From Acridotheres tristis (taxonomy: Eukaryota > Chordata > Aves > Passeriformes > Sturnidae): 64,000 nt of DNA. The notes below the pieces were generated by a model, which saw nothing but the letters and a program-made list of their open reading frames with translations, searched no databases and had not been told where the DNA came from. Positions 24,304 through 36,590 of the stretch are shown piece after piece (the stretch's first letter is position 1; each line of letters begins with the position of its first letter). Position numbers and translations under genes: made by a program. Location of the stretch: contig CM072919.1 in the NCBI GenBank assembly GCA_037013685.1, positions 33,667,820 through 33,731,819 on the forward strand. Direction: 5' to 3'.

Positions 24304-27300
24304 GTAAGCAAGCTGTGTAGCTCGGGAAACAAGTTCTTGTTCTTTCTGATTTTAACTCAAAGAAGGTGTGTTTCGGGTAGCACTGACTAGATTACACATG
24401 GTAAACATGTTAACATTTCCTTTGAGCTGTAAGATAATGCAGTTGTGACTAAAAAGTTACTGGAAGTAATTCAGGCTTGTGTATCATCTTGTAATTTACG
24501 TGAAAAGTCAGCTTGAGGAAAAGAGTGTTCCAAACATGTTTCATTATGAACCTAATTCTCTATTACTCTGCACTGAGGCAAAAAGCATGTAGAAAAGTGC
24601 AACAAAAAAATCATTCCAGGGTACTTTTAAAGGTGCTAAGAATTACTCATGTAATACCATCATTTTCATTACAGTCACAATTATTTTTGTACTTAAAACC
24701 AATCAAAATAAAGGTGAGATATACCAGCTGGGGGAGATGAGTGTCAAATGTTTGTTGAGCTGGGTGATTCACATGTAATAGTAATTAGATTTTTCATATT
24801 GGTTTTACCGTGTGGCTCATTAACTTCTCAGAGCAGAAATTTTGGAATAAGTTCCAGTGGTCATGAAAGAGAGAGATTGGAACTGGGGCCTGGATGGACG
24901 ATACTCTAGCAAAACATAAATCCACAGATTTTTTTGCTATTCTATTTAAACAAATTGTCCAAACTAGAAGCTTTCATTGCCTCGCATTCTGCCTCAAAAA
25001 TACTGAGTCATCTTATGCAAGTTAAAACACACTGTCTCTGTTTGCTTCTAAGAAATGTTTTCTCTTGGTTTGTAATTGAAAAAAAAAGTGTCTATCTTTT
25101 TCCATTAATATGAAATTTAGGCTTAAGATATATTTAGCTAGTTTTGTGCAGATTCTGTAAATCAAATTTGTCAACAATGATCAGCCAGTAATTTTGAAGC
25201 AAGAGAGTTTAGAGCATGCTAGTTTTGTATCTTTGCTTCAACTTGATGAATTTGAAAGCTTATATTCAATGGTATGTAAAATATCCAGCTCTCAATGCAG
25301 CTTGTCAGACTTAAGAAAGAGGTTAAATTGTGGACTTAAAAGGGATGTTGTGAAGATAGAAGATCAGACCTTTCATGTAGTTTGGTAAAAGGATGGTTTT
25401 TTAGGGGCATTTAGCCCACAAAGTTATTTTGACCTCAAATGGTTTGAACTGAGATGCCTAAAATATGTGCATTCAGTCATTTTTGTTTGGTGTCCAGTCA
25501 GCTTACACAAATTTCTTTGCAGTGTTCATTAACACCTGCAGAGTTAAACAGTGTGCATAACAAGCTAAATGTTAGATAGCAGAATCTAGACAGTTTGGAT
25601 ATACTGTGGGATGGAGGAAAAGAATGGAAATGTGTAAGGGGTGAATGTGCATGGGACAAGTGTCTTTACATTCAGATGCAGTCAAGTGCTACCGACTAGT
25701 AAGCCTGTGGCTTTTGCAAAGAAGTCGTTTGCAGACAGGGAGACACCTCATTGCAAAGCCATCTTCAGTCTGACAGGAGCTGTTAGGTTGGCTGCAGTTT
25801 TATGTGCGAAAACATTACTCTTTCTAGGGCAGCTCGCCTACTCCTGGGTAATAACACAAGTTTTTGCTCTAATGAGAGACATTTTGAATGTGTCAATACT
25901 TGTTTTCCCTGCACTTGAGTCAAGGCATTTTTTTAGGCTTGGCTGCAATGTTGCATTTGATCTAGCTCCAGGTCAGTTCCAGAATAGCATGGTACCTAAT
26001 TTCTTCGTCTAGAACCAGGATTTTTAGGGAGAACAATACCATACATGTTTCTTGTTTTGCAGGAGTATTTCCGAGTCTTAAAAGTGCTCTGAAGCCATTC
26101 CAGAACTATTAGCCATTCTCATTGACCAAATCTTGATTCCTTAAGGTCATTATGAGTGCATCTGTTATTAATGCTTTAGGTGAGGTTATGCCTATGCTTT
26201 TGAAGCAAATTTTTTTTATTTCCCTGCTTTGTTTTCTCATTATGGATTGGTTGAGTTCATCAGGTTTTCAGGTTAAAATAAGATGAAAGGTGCACTCCAG
26301 CTGAAAATAGTCATTGAGCTCAAGGAAACAGGCTAGGGCCAGTGCAGGCAAAACCTTTGTCTACTGTGGACATCAGTGCCCCAGTGTAATCAGCATTAAA
26401 TCTTTCATTCTGCCAGTTGATTCCTGTTGGTCAGGATGATCTGTCTTGTTTTTTCATTACCTAGATGTTTTTTTTCATTACCTGCCTTACTATTTTGACC
26501 ATACCTCTTGGTATCAAGGATTTTGTACTGTGCCTAACACAAGAATGCCCTAATTTGTTATGGTTTTTTATTCTGATGCATTGTAAGCAAATAAATATTG
26601 CATTAATAAAGATAACCTTCTGGTGTGAATTTGCAGAAAGATTTTGCCTAGATACTTTATATAATAGCACAGATAAATTATGAATGTAAAAGCATGAGGC
26701 ATGCCTATGTGAAACAGAGAAGGCCATTCCAACTTATCTTTATCAGCCATGGTGAAATGGGGGGATCTGTACCATTGCTGTGCCTTACCTTTCATCTGTG
26801 GTTCCTTTCCTCCTTGTCTTGAATGTAATTCTGAACTAAAGGGATTCAAGAATGTCTTACTGCAAAGAAATCACCCTTGTTAGAAATACTAAGATCTGCA
26901 CACACTAACTCTGCAGTTTTGGATACCTTTTGATGGCTGTTCTTACCTGAGGGTAGGAATTCTTGCAATTTTTTCACCACTTTCATCCTGTCTCTTTGTT
27001 TTAACCTGGCATTTACTATGTTTATACTGTGCATGTAGTCACAGAGGATTTTTTTGTGGCTGTTTTTAAAGACTTCAAGCACAAATACATTGCTGAAGTT
27101 TAATAATAGTTTAGACCCATGTCTTGACAATTATTTTGAATTAATTTTCAATAATTCAGAAACTGATAAAGCTCTGAATTTTACTGACTGAAAGGATGGT
27201 ACGTTTTTAATTCCGTACAGGAAAAAAAAAATCCAGCTTTGCATTTTACCATAGAATGATACTTCTTCATTCATTTAAAAAGATATTCCGGAAGTTTTGC

Positions 27301-29244
27301 TGGCCTTTATTGGCTTTTTCATAATTCTGGGTTTATAGAAAAGTAAAACCAGGCCTTTTAACCAAGACAGAGACAAGACTAGTTTTATGAGAACTACCTT
27401 GTCTAAGAAGCCACTTTGTCCAAGTGCTGGTTGCAGTTAAGAGAATTTCTGTTCTTCTGAAGTGCTGGTGCTGTCTTTTGTAACTTTTGTCTGTTTTTGG
27501 AGCTTTTCCAAAGAAAAATCCTCACATAGGCATTTTTGTGTTAAAATATTCAGACCATTTCTGTTTCATAGCATAAAACAGCAAATTTAAAATAACCTGG
27601 GTACTCCAAACAGTAGAACATCTTCTGCATTACTAGTTCTGTGATTAGAAGCTATATATGCCAGTTTTACCTAAGAAGAATGTAGCAGTTGTGTCATATT
27701 AGTAATAAAGCAATAGAGAGTGCAGCAAAAACTTCAAGAAAGAAAACTGGATTTAAGACAAAATACATTAGTAAGAACTGAAGTTTAGGTTCTCAGTGGT
27801 TAGAAGAAAACACAGCTTGAATGTTCTGCCTGGTAGTTTATAAAAATAAAGGTGGCTATGCATTTTAAAATTATTTTGTTTTTTCTTTGCTGTGTTACAG
27901 CCTGGCCTTATGCCTTCTGTCTGACCTGTTGAGAATTAACATTTGTTTCAGTTCTAAGAATGGCAGTAATGTCATGTAATCTCTGTGAGGTCGGGTAGAA
28001 AAATAGTGGCTTGAGACATTGTATCATATACTCACAGTAGCATCGGGTCGCTGGTGACCTGGGCTCACTTTCCCTGAGTATGTCTGTTTCGTGAAGCACA
28101 AAAGTTGGACTCAACCTGAGAAGTATCTGGGATTCGCCAACAATTTGCAGGTTTACTAGATTTTTATTTGGTAATAGCAGAAGTTCTGTTCCATGCAGTG
28201 TTAGAGAGGACATGTTCTAATAATGGTCACAGATCTTTTTTGTCTCTTCTCTGCAGTTTGGGTCATTTATCCTGTTTCATAAATGGGAAACCATTTCACC
28301 CCACGTAGCTTTAATTTTCTGTTGCTTCTGGGATCTGTAATTTTTGTGTGCTGTGGAGATTGGAAGGCATATGCTGAAAGTACTGCAAGATCATTTTGTG
28401 TTTTCAGTGCTTTCCCCTTCCAAATAAATGAGAAGTGACTTGTTCAAAACCTCTCAAAGTGAGTTTATCACATTTGTGTTCATAATTTTCTGAGTGCTGA
28501 ACCTGAGCCAATGGTCTCTGATGTCTAGAAGTTTTGGCTGAAGGTAGTTGGAGCTCTGGTCAGAACATACAGACAATTATATAACAATACATAATCAAAT
28601 CCTACATCTGTAGGTCAGTTGATCAGATGAGGTATATGCTCTGGTGTAAATCTGCCTACAGAAGTTCTCCACTCTGAAAAAGAAACAATGCCACAATCAT
28701 AATTTCCTGGGATCTTCTGGAGAGAATTTTAGAATGCACTCAGTTATGTAGTGAACATGTGAGAGCTGAAATTAATTTATTTCTTCAAAGAAGACTACTG
28801 CTTTGTCTGCTGTCACTAAGCAAACAGTTATCCTGTGGTGTGGTTGAAACAAAGACCCTGGGGAAATCTGTGATCATTTAATGAAGGATTTTTGCCTAGA
28901 TAGAATAAAGGCATAGGAATATCATGAAGATTGACTTTTGAGCACTACTGTGGCAATCCAAGTGTCATTTTTTTATCAAGGTAATATTTACATAGGAATT
29001 CTTCTCTTGGTTTCCCTAACAGCATTAAGCTATGCTCTGTTAAGCATTTCCATACTGAAAAAAGTGCCATTTGTAAGGATTCTAGCAGTTCTGTCAGTGA
29101 AGATTTTTATTCCAATCGAATAAACTTGTTCTAGTACAATTTTCCAGTTTAAAAAATTCCTTGATACTTGATTCTCTTGAGGTTTTAATTTTGAAGAAAC
29201 ATTTGTCGTTTATGTAACCTCTAATTTTTTTAATGCATTTCCAG
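24304..29244 (+). other. RNF38: RNF38 intron
   Basis: About 4.9 kb of AT-rich DNA without a recognised repeat family or additional exon. A 123-codon open frame at 25641-26012 has no ATG at its 5' end, no family resemblance and no conserved-looking composition. Confidence 0.8.
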
Positions 29245-29458
29245 TCCTCCTGTTCGACGTCAGAGAACAAGGAGAGATCGTTTGTCTAGACATAATTCTA
29301 TTAGCCAGGATGAAAACTATCACCATCTCTCCTATGGACAGCAGCAAGCAATAGAAGAGCCTCGAGCCTTTCGCCCACCGAATGTATCTCCTCGTATGTT
29401 GCACCCAGCTGCTCACCCACCACAGCAGAATGCAGTGATGGTTGACATTCATGATCAG
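29245..29458 (+). CDS. RNF38: RNF38 coding exon 2
   Basis: Completes the split serine codon and encodes PPVRRQRTRRDRLSRHNS through MVDIHDQ, residues 36-107 of the short form. Joining to the previous exon builds the bipartite basic signal RNRRS-PPVRRQRTRRDR across the splice junction. The acceptor is ttccag, the donor gtaaaa, and the exon ends on a codon boundary. The region is predicted disordered by its Pro/Arg/Ser/Gln content. Confidence 0.97.
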
Positions 29459-30189
29459 GTAAAAATTTTAGACCGCAAACAGGAGGCTGTTCAAGATGTG
29501 GTGTTTGATTTTGGGGGTTTTTCTCACCATTTTCATGTTTCCTCACCAAATAATTCACCTCATCTCATAGTTGACAATGAAAGTCACAGAACATTAAAGT
29601 CTATTTGACTTCTTACAGAATAGTGATTTTTGTTGAGCATTACATGTATTTTTCATTGCAGCAGGCAATGAAAAATACCCAAGAAGTTTGCACTTTTAAT
29701 AAAAGACGACTGATACTTAAAAATTAAATACTTAAATATACTTTAAAAATACTTAGCAATTTGTCAGTGCATGAATTGGCATATTTCTCTGTGTCTCTGT
29801 CTCAAACCTTTGAAATACAATTATTTTGCTTTTGTAACTAGTTTCTCACGATAAAAATGTGTGATGATACTTATTAATTATGTATTCTGTTTCACATGAA
29901 ATACTTCAGCTTAGGAGTTATTAAATAGTTAAAATGTATTATTTAGAGGCAGAATTCACAATGCATATAGTTGGTCGTCTACATAGCAGCAGAACTCATG
30001 GTAGTTTTGTCGCATAACTGAGTTAACCCTCCAGGCCTAATCAACTCCTTAAATTATATGAAAAAATTACATACATAGTTGGTCCAGAGAGTAAATAATT
30101 CATCTCTGTGACAGCACTTTGTAGAGAATTCTGTAACTGAGGACCTGTAAAAGAAGTTTTGGGCCTCTCACTACAAGGAGGACATAGCG

Positions 30190-30642
30190 TTGGTGGAACA
30201 TGTCCTTGAAGAGCAGTGGAACTGATGAAGGGCCTGGAGCACAAATTGTATGAGGAGTGGCTGAGGGATCTGGGTGTGTTTGGTCTGGAGAAAAGGAGGC
30301 TCTGGGACAGCATTACCAATCTGTAAAACTACATGAAAGGAGGTTGTAACCTGGTGGGCATTGGTTTCCCAAGTAACAAGTGACAGGACTAGAAGAAATT
30401 GCACCAAACTGCACAAGGATAGTTCAGACTGGATATTAGGAAAAATTTCTGAAAGAATTGTCACGCATTGAAACTGGCTGCCCACAGAAGTGGTGGAGTC
30501 ACCATGCCTGGAGGTATTTAAAAGACATATAGGTTGGGAATTACAGGAGCGATTTAGGGGTGAGAGTGCTGGCCTAATGGTTGGACTTGATGAACTTAGG
30601 GGTCTTTTCCCGCCTAAATAAATGATTCTGTGATCCTGTTGA
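30190..30642 (+). mobile_element. CR1 LINE 3' end, sense
   Basis: Shows 'GGAGAAAAGGAGGCTCTGGG', 'TGAAAGGAGGTTGTAACCTG', 'GACTGGATATTAGGAAAAAT', 'GGCTGCCCACAGAAGTGGTG' and 'GAGTCACCATGCCTGGAGGT', then 'ATTTAAAAGACATATAGGTT', and ends with the tail 'AAATGATTCTGTGATCCTGT'. The 3' end is intact and the 5' side heavily truncated. It is the same CR1 type as the copy at the promoter. Confidence 0.92.
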
Positions 30643-31494
30643 GGTAACCTTTGTTGTTGTCTACTAAATTAACAGGCCACAGCACAAGTACACTAGTTGC
30701 TACATAGCCATGAATTGACCTGGCATGCATTCTGATGTCCACATGGGAAGCTGCATGTGCGCAGAACACAGCTGTAACATCTGTGCTCTAAGCTGGTTTG
30801 CACGCAGTGCAGTTGCATAGCACTGGCGTGTCACTGTTCAGAGCAGTTCTCAGCAGGGGGGAGTATTTGCATTTGGGACCAAGTGAAAGGATGGAAGCCA
30901 ATACCATTCTAGCAATCTCACAAACTCACATTTTTGACAGTTCTGCTGGAGATCAGGTAATGCTCTTGCTTTGTGTTGTAAGCTCATGACAAGTCTGACT
31001 GAACAGTTTTCCATCCCACTACCAAACACCATCTGTCATCAGATGTCAGTATTTCCAGACTGACTGAGGTCTTTCATGGTGGTACTTTCCAATTCAGGGG
31101 CAAGAATATTTTGAGCAGTCATTTTTTATTATTACTGTGGTCAGTAAACATTCCAGGATCATATATAGCATTGCACTTATGCCCAGCTTTTGTACAGTGC
31201 CAGAACTGGTTCACGTTCAGTGTCTTTCCCAAGATATTGATATTTGAGATTTTAACCTGTATTCAGTGATCTGTCTTCTATTTTAGTGTCTTTTTCTGTC
31301 TGTAGACTACCAGTTTGGTAGTTTAGCTCTTTGACTCATTCTTATCTTACTGAGGAACTGTTCTTGTTCTGTTTTAAATAAGAAGGTTCTATTTTGGCTG
31401 CTCATGATGGAACAGAGAGCTTTGAAATAATTAGTTTCAATTAAGCCTTTTTAGTTGTATTAGAGCATGAAACTGTTAAAAGACTGCTCAGTGT

Positions 31495-31551
31495 TAAAAA
31501 ATCAAACAAAACAAAACCAACAATAAATTTTTAAACAAACAACCAAAAATC
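31495..31551. repeat. A-rich, AAAC-type low-complexity tract
   Basis: Mainly A with interspersed C (CAAACAAAACAAAACC-like). Intronic, no coding signal. Confidence 0.75.
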
Positions 31552-32236
31552 CCACATGGTTTCTAGGTCCGGAATACCTTTGATCTTGATTTGATGATTA
31601 AATTTTAGGGATTGCCACTAATTAGAAAATTGTGTTACATGGTTTCCTAATATGAATCTGAATAGTTAGGGTCTTCTGCCTATTAGTCATGTTAACTTTT
31701 CCTTCTCAGCTTTGTAGCTAGCTGTTCTGTTACTTAAATTAGAAATTTAGATTAAATTCTGACCTGAAAGTGAATCAAGGGAGCGGTCTCTTCAGAAGAA
31801 GGAAAATCTGGAAAATAGTTCTGTTGTTTGAAGATACAAGTATCTTGAGTTAATATTGAACCAGTCCCTTCAGAAATGAAAAAATTCTTGAGCTGCTTGT
31901 AGAGCTTTTATGTGGGAGTTACTACCTTCTTATTTCATAAGAATTAACCTGGGGCAGAGAAGGGATAGTAGACAGGCTTAGTAGTCTGATGTGCTTCTAA
32001 GTGACTATGATGTCACTGAAATTTTAACATGTTAAGCTGAGAGATCCCTCTTGCCCAGAAATTCTGATCAGTAAATGACATTCCATTGATAAAAACATTT
32101 TAGTGAACAGAAATTACCACCATGTGCCGCCTTTTACACTTTCTTTGTGTATATATTATTTTTCTGATCTGTAAGTAAAAGCTTGTTATCCTACTATGCT
32201 GTACAACAGTGTTAAGAATTTGCAGTAAGTTATTAA

Positions 32237-32446
<210 letters not shown>

Positions 32447-33289
32447 TAACTGCAGCAGCTTCAATCTGTTTTTCTAGTATAAATCTATAATGTAATACAC
32501 AGTACTGTATGCAGCATCTAGTGAACACTTCTGATACTGGTTTAATGTTGGTCTCTGCCAGCAGTGTGTAACTTTGCTTTTCCTGTAGTGCATTCTGTGA
32601 CATGAATAAGCCAGTGTGGCACTGAAACAAAACCCTTGATATGACCCATCTTTTTCTTTAGGCTGCCCATCAAAGAATAAAGGTAATTTGCATTTATCAG
32701 CCTGGTGCTTTTATCCTCCTGAGAGCCAACAAGGTCTGCAGCATGCTGCTGGCTAGTCTGGAGTTTTTGTGAGAATCAGTTCCCCTTACCTGTCAGATTT
32801 TTGAAAATCTGTTACCTAAGCTGGTGTATATCCCTGAGGCAGCGTGAGAGATGGCTGTTTTCTGTTTATTGGTGGTGTTAGTGGAACAAAGCAATCTCAG
32901 AATAAGTACCCAGAAACTGGAACAATACTTACATAGTAAATTCAGCAAGGAATTGTTGTTCCTAAGGAACAACAGAGAAAAACCTGAAACTGTATTGGGT
33001 CTTAGGAAGATCCATCCAACAGTTACTAATAATGTTACCCTATGCTTTGAATAGCTATATTATCTGTGCAATTCATAAAATGTTTTGTAATTTGACAATG
33101 TGATTGTCCTTTTAATAGATACAGGAGTAAAGCTCCTGTAAAAAAGGAAAGGTTTTTGTTTTGAATGTGCAACAATTAATCAAGTGTGTTGAAAGAATAG
33201 ATCCAGTACAAGTGAATATAAACAGTTAAGTTTCTGTAGCATCAGCAGGCAGACTTCATGCTTTCTTCTGTTAAAGCACAAAATTGAGG

Positions 33290-33990
33290 AATAGTTTTAA
33301 GTTAAGAGGGAACTCTGGAGGTTGTCTGGTGGTCACCTGCTGTAGTACCAACTTCCAATTATGGAGATTTTGCAATGCCTCTAAGCTTCTGCTGCAATGT
33401 TTAACTGTCCTTGTGATGAAGAATTTCCTCTGTATGTCTGCTTGAGTTTTCTTTGTTGCGTCTTGGTCCCATTGGTCCTTGTGCTCTTTCACTTTGTTTC
33501 TTGAGGAGGATTTGGATTCTTCCTATCCACTCTCAGGAAGTAGTTAGACACAGAGTAAGGTTTTTGCTTAGTTTTTTTTAAAGAAAAGCAAGTCTAGTGC
33601 TGCCACCACGTTTATTCAGTTTTCTCCAAGTCAGTGGTCATCATGACTTTCGCCAAAACCTGGTCATCGTGTTGTCATTGTCTCTGTTTGGCACTGGGAC
33701 ACCCAACACTGGGCCCAGGACTTGAGATTAATGTCACGATTTCTGAATGGAGGGGCAGAATCACTTTACTGGTTTTACCAGTTGCTTTCTTAGCCATTCT
33801 GCCCAGCATACCATAGGCCTTTTTGACTAAGTACACTATGGGTATTGCATACATGTCCACCACAACCGCAGGGTTTTTTCTGCAAATCTCACTGCAACCA
33901 GTTAGTCTCAGAATGCCAGACTTCACATTTGTCTTTGAATTTTAAATAGTTCCTGTTGGCCAATTTCTCCAGATTATAAAAATGCATCTC
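33290..33990 (-). mobile_element. CR1 LINE 3' fragment, antisense, old subfamily
   Basis: The minus-strand translation shows the CR1 ORF2 C-terminal wording 'QDATKKTQADIQRKFFITR', followed by remnants of 'SLEALQNLHNW'. Upstream of it, weakly preserved reverse-transcriptase-downstream sequence extends to about 33990. A 5' truncation and several frame breaks are present. Confidence 0.75.
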
Positions 33991-34164
33991 AAAGGTAGCC
34001 CATGCCCTCCCTTGAGCATATCACCTTGCTCACCAGCTTCATCTGTGAACTTCCCAGTTTCCTTTTGTTATTTTAACAATATTTGTCTCTCTCACTGCAT
34101 ATGTAACTATGAAGTAAACAAATGCCGTTTATTAAAAACCCTCATCAGTATTAAAAGTTCTTCG

Positions 34165-34985
34165 AAGGGCAAAATGGCATCCACAGGGACATGGACAAGG
34201 TTGAGAAATGGGCCCACATGAAATCTCATGTGGTTTAACAAGACCAGACACAAAATGCTGCACCTGGGTTGTGCCAACACAGGCTGGGGATGAACAGATG
34301 GAGAGCAGCCCTGTGAGAAGACGTAGGGGTGCTGGTGGGTGAGAGGCTGGACATGACCCAGCCATGGGCACTCCCAGCCCAGAAAGGCAATGGGATCCTG
34401 GGCTGCATCCAAAGCAGTGTGGGCAGCAGGGGAGGGAGGGGATTCTGCCCCTCTGCTCTGCTCTGGTGAGACCCCAGCTGGAACCCTGCACCCAGCTCTG
34501 GGGTCCCAGCACAGGAAGGACACAGAACTGCTGGAGTCAGTCCAGAGGAGGGACACCAAGATGATCAGAGGGAGAGAGCACCTCTCTTACAAGAGAAAGG
34601 CTGAGAGAATTTGGTTTGTTCAGCCTGAAAAAAAGAAGGCTTTGGGGTACGCTAATTCCAGTACTTTGAAGGAGCCTGCAAGAATGGTGGACAGAGATCT
34701 TTTACAAAGGCATGTAGTGACAGAAAAAGATGGGGCTTCAAACTGAAAAGCAGTAGGTTTAAATTAGAAATTAGGAAAAAAATTCTGCACTGTGAAGGTG
34801 GTGAGGCACTGGAACAGGTTGCCAAGGAAAGTGATGTATGCCACATCCCTGAAAGTGTTCCAGGCCAGGTTGGATGAAGCTTGGAGCAGCCTGGTCTAGT
34901 GAAAGATGTCCCTAGCCATGGCAGGGGGTTTGGAACAAAATTCTTTTTTAAGGTGCCTTCCAACACAGGTCATTCTAGGATATGT
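34165..34985 (+). mobile_element. CR1 LINE 3' portion, sense (~0.8 kb)
   Basis: Contains the ORF2 end in order: the AAAATGCTGCACCTGGGTTG block, a long 'TLHPALGSQHRKDTELLESV' and 'QRRDTKMIRGREHLSYKRKA' stretch, then the non-coding tail 'GGTGAGGCACTGGAACAGGT' and 'CAGGCCAGGTTGGATGAAGC', and the 'CCATGGCAGGGGGTTTGGAA' end. It is interrupted by stops and is not functional. Confidence 0.93.
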
Positions 34986-36419
34986 CCAAACTGAAGAACT
35001 TTTTTAAAAGCTTGAATGAATAAACAGGTATTTTTCATTTCTTACTGCTTGGAAGTTAGTGTGGCCTCATTTACTCTAACTTTAAAATGTAACATGGGCA
35101 TAGCACAAATAAAACATTTCCAAACATATATAGGAGCTATAGTAATCTTTACCACACAGAATCCTATTTCAGTGTGTCCCAAAGAATCTCATGTTTTGAA
35201 GAAGACCATGAGATGTTCTACCTGCAAATTTACCTTCAGCTGTTTCAGAGGACAATTTTTAATTTAGTAAAATGCAATAGAAATGTATTATAACCATAGA
35301 AACACTTGTTTATGTTACTTGTTTTTTGGAAAAATTATATAGTAACTGAGGGAAAAGAATAGTCAGCATTTAAATTAAAAATAGTAGTTGGATCAAATTA
35401 ATCTACTAATGTTTTCGTGCATTTGGAGGTTTATGTTTGGACATGATCATAGCAAATTGAGATGGTAGTTTCACCTCCACTACTGAAATCTAATTTTAAG
35501 TTAATTCCTTTTACCATTTTATGCTATTATAGTCAGCATGTAAATGTATGCTAATAAGAACTAATAAAAAAGGTGAGAAATCAAAACGAGATAATCGTTC
35601 TTTTCAAGATTTGATAATTAATATCTTAATTGAATGCTCTCGTAATTGTTAAAAGTGTAAAAGAAATGCCTGACAGTCTCATATTGGATCAAAGCACAAC
35701 AAAAAAGAGAATGCAGGTTCCGTTTTCCTCTATATGTAAAGGTGGAAGTAAAACTGAACAATGCCACAAAGCACATTCCTGTTCCCCTGCAGTGCCTTCA
35801 TCATTTTATTGTTCAAAGATTAGTGCTCAAAGTTGCTTTTGTGTCAGGAATTTAAAGGAGGAGAGAAAAAGAACTATTTCCTGTACTATCTGTCTCTAGG
35901 GAGCTGCTTTTAGAGCATAGGACTCGCTCAGAAGTGCAAAACGGAGCAGACTGTATGAATTATTCATAGTATATGAGGCAACAGAGGTCTTTAGGAAGTC
36001 TGACAGCTGAATCCCTCAGCTGCATCTAGAGCTTAAAGTGAGCTTGCAAGACCATTGCTTTGGTGTGTTATTTTGAGGATGAAATGTGGGAAAAATAAAA
36101 TTAACTAAGATAACTGTATTTGCTCATCACTTAGGAGACTGTCTAATCCTGGAGTATTGAAAATCCAGACTCCTGGTGCCCTCATGAGCACCTAACAGAT
36201 GTCACACGCTGCTGCTTCCTAGAGCCTGTTCTGTAGTAATCACTGTTCCTTAGGTATTTGAATGAATTATTATTTATGTGTATTTTGGAGGCTTTTTCAA
36301 CAAGGCTAAAGAACTGTTCTGTTACAATTATATCTTTCTATAATAAATACATAGAATATGGAACACTATGTACGGAATGTTTGTGCTACAAAAAATGTAT
36401 TGTTTTCATTTTATTTCAG

Positions 36420-36590
36420 ATGCTTCAGGCGTGCTCAGTTCAGCACCTACCTGTACCATATGCAGCATTTCCACCCCTCATTTCTAGTGACCCATTCCTT
36501 TTGCATCCTCCTCATATCTCTACACACCACCCTCCTCACTTACCTCCTCCCGGACAATTTGTTCCTTTCCAAGCACAGCAGTCACGGTCG
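36420..36590 (+). CDS. RNF38: RNF38 coding exon 4
   Basis: Fifty-seven codons, residues 164-220: MLQACSVQHLPVPYAAFPPL, then a His/Pro-rich run (HPPHISTHHPPHLPPP) and GQFVPFQAQQSRS. The acceptor is tttcag, the donor gtaagt, and both borders are in phase 0. The His/Pro-rich low-complexity stretch is characteristic of RNF38. Confidence 0.97.

Noticed and set aside
25641..26012. 123-codon frame in an RNF38 intron
   Set aside because: It starts at a GTG, shows no recognisable family or domain, and has no matching splice sites.
34107..34746. Frames of 104-150 codons on both strands inside an RNF38 intron
   Set aside because: The + strand frame is the CR1 ORF2 C-terminal region and the minus frames are its shadow.
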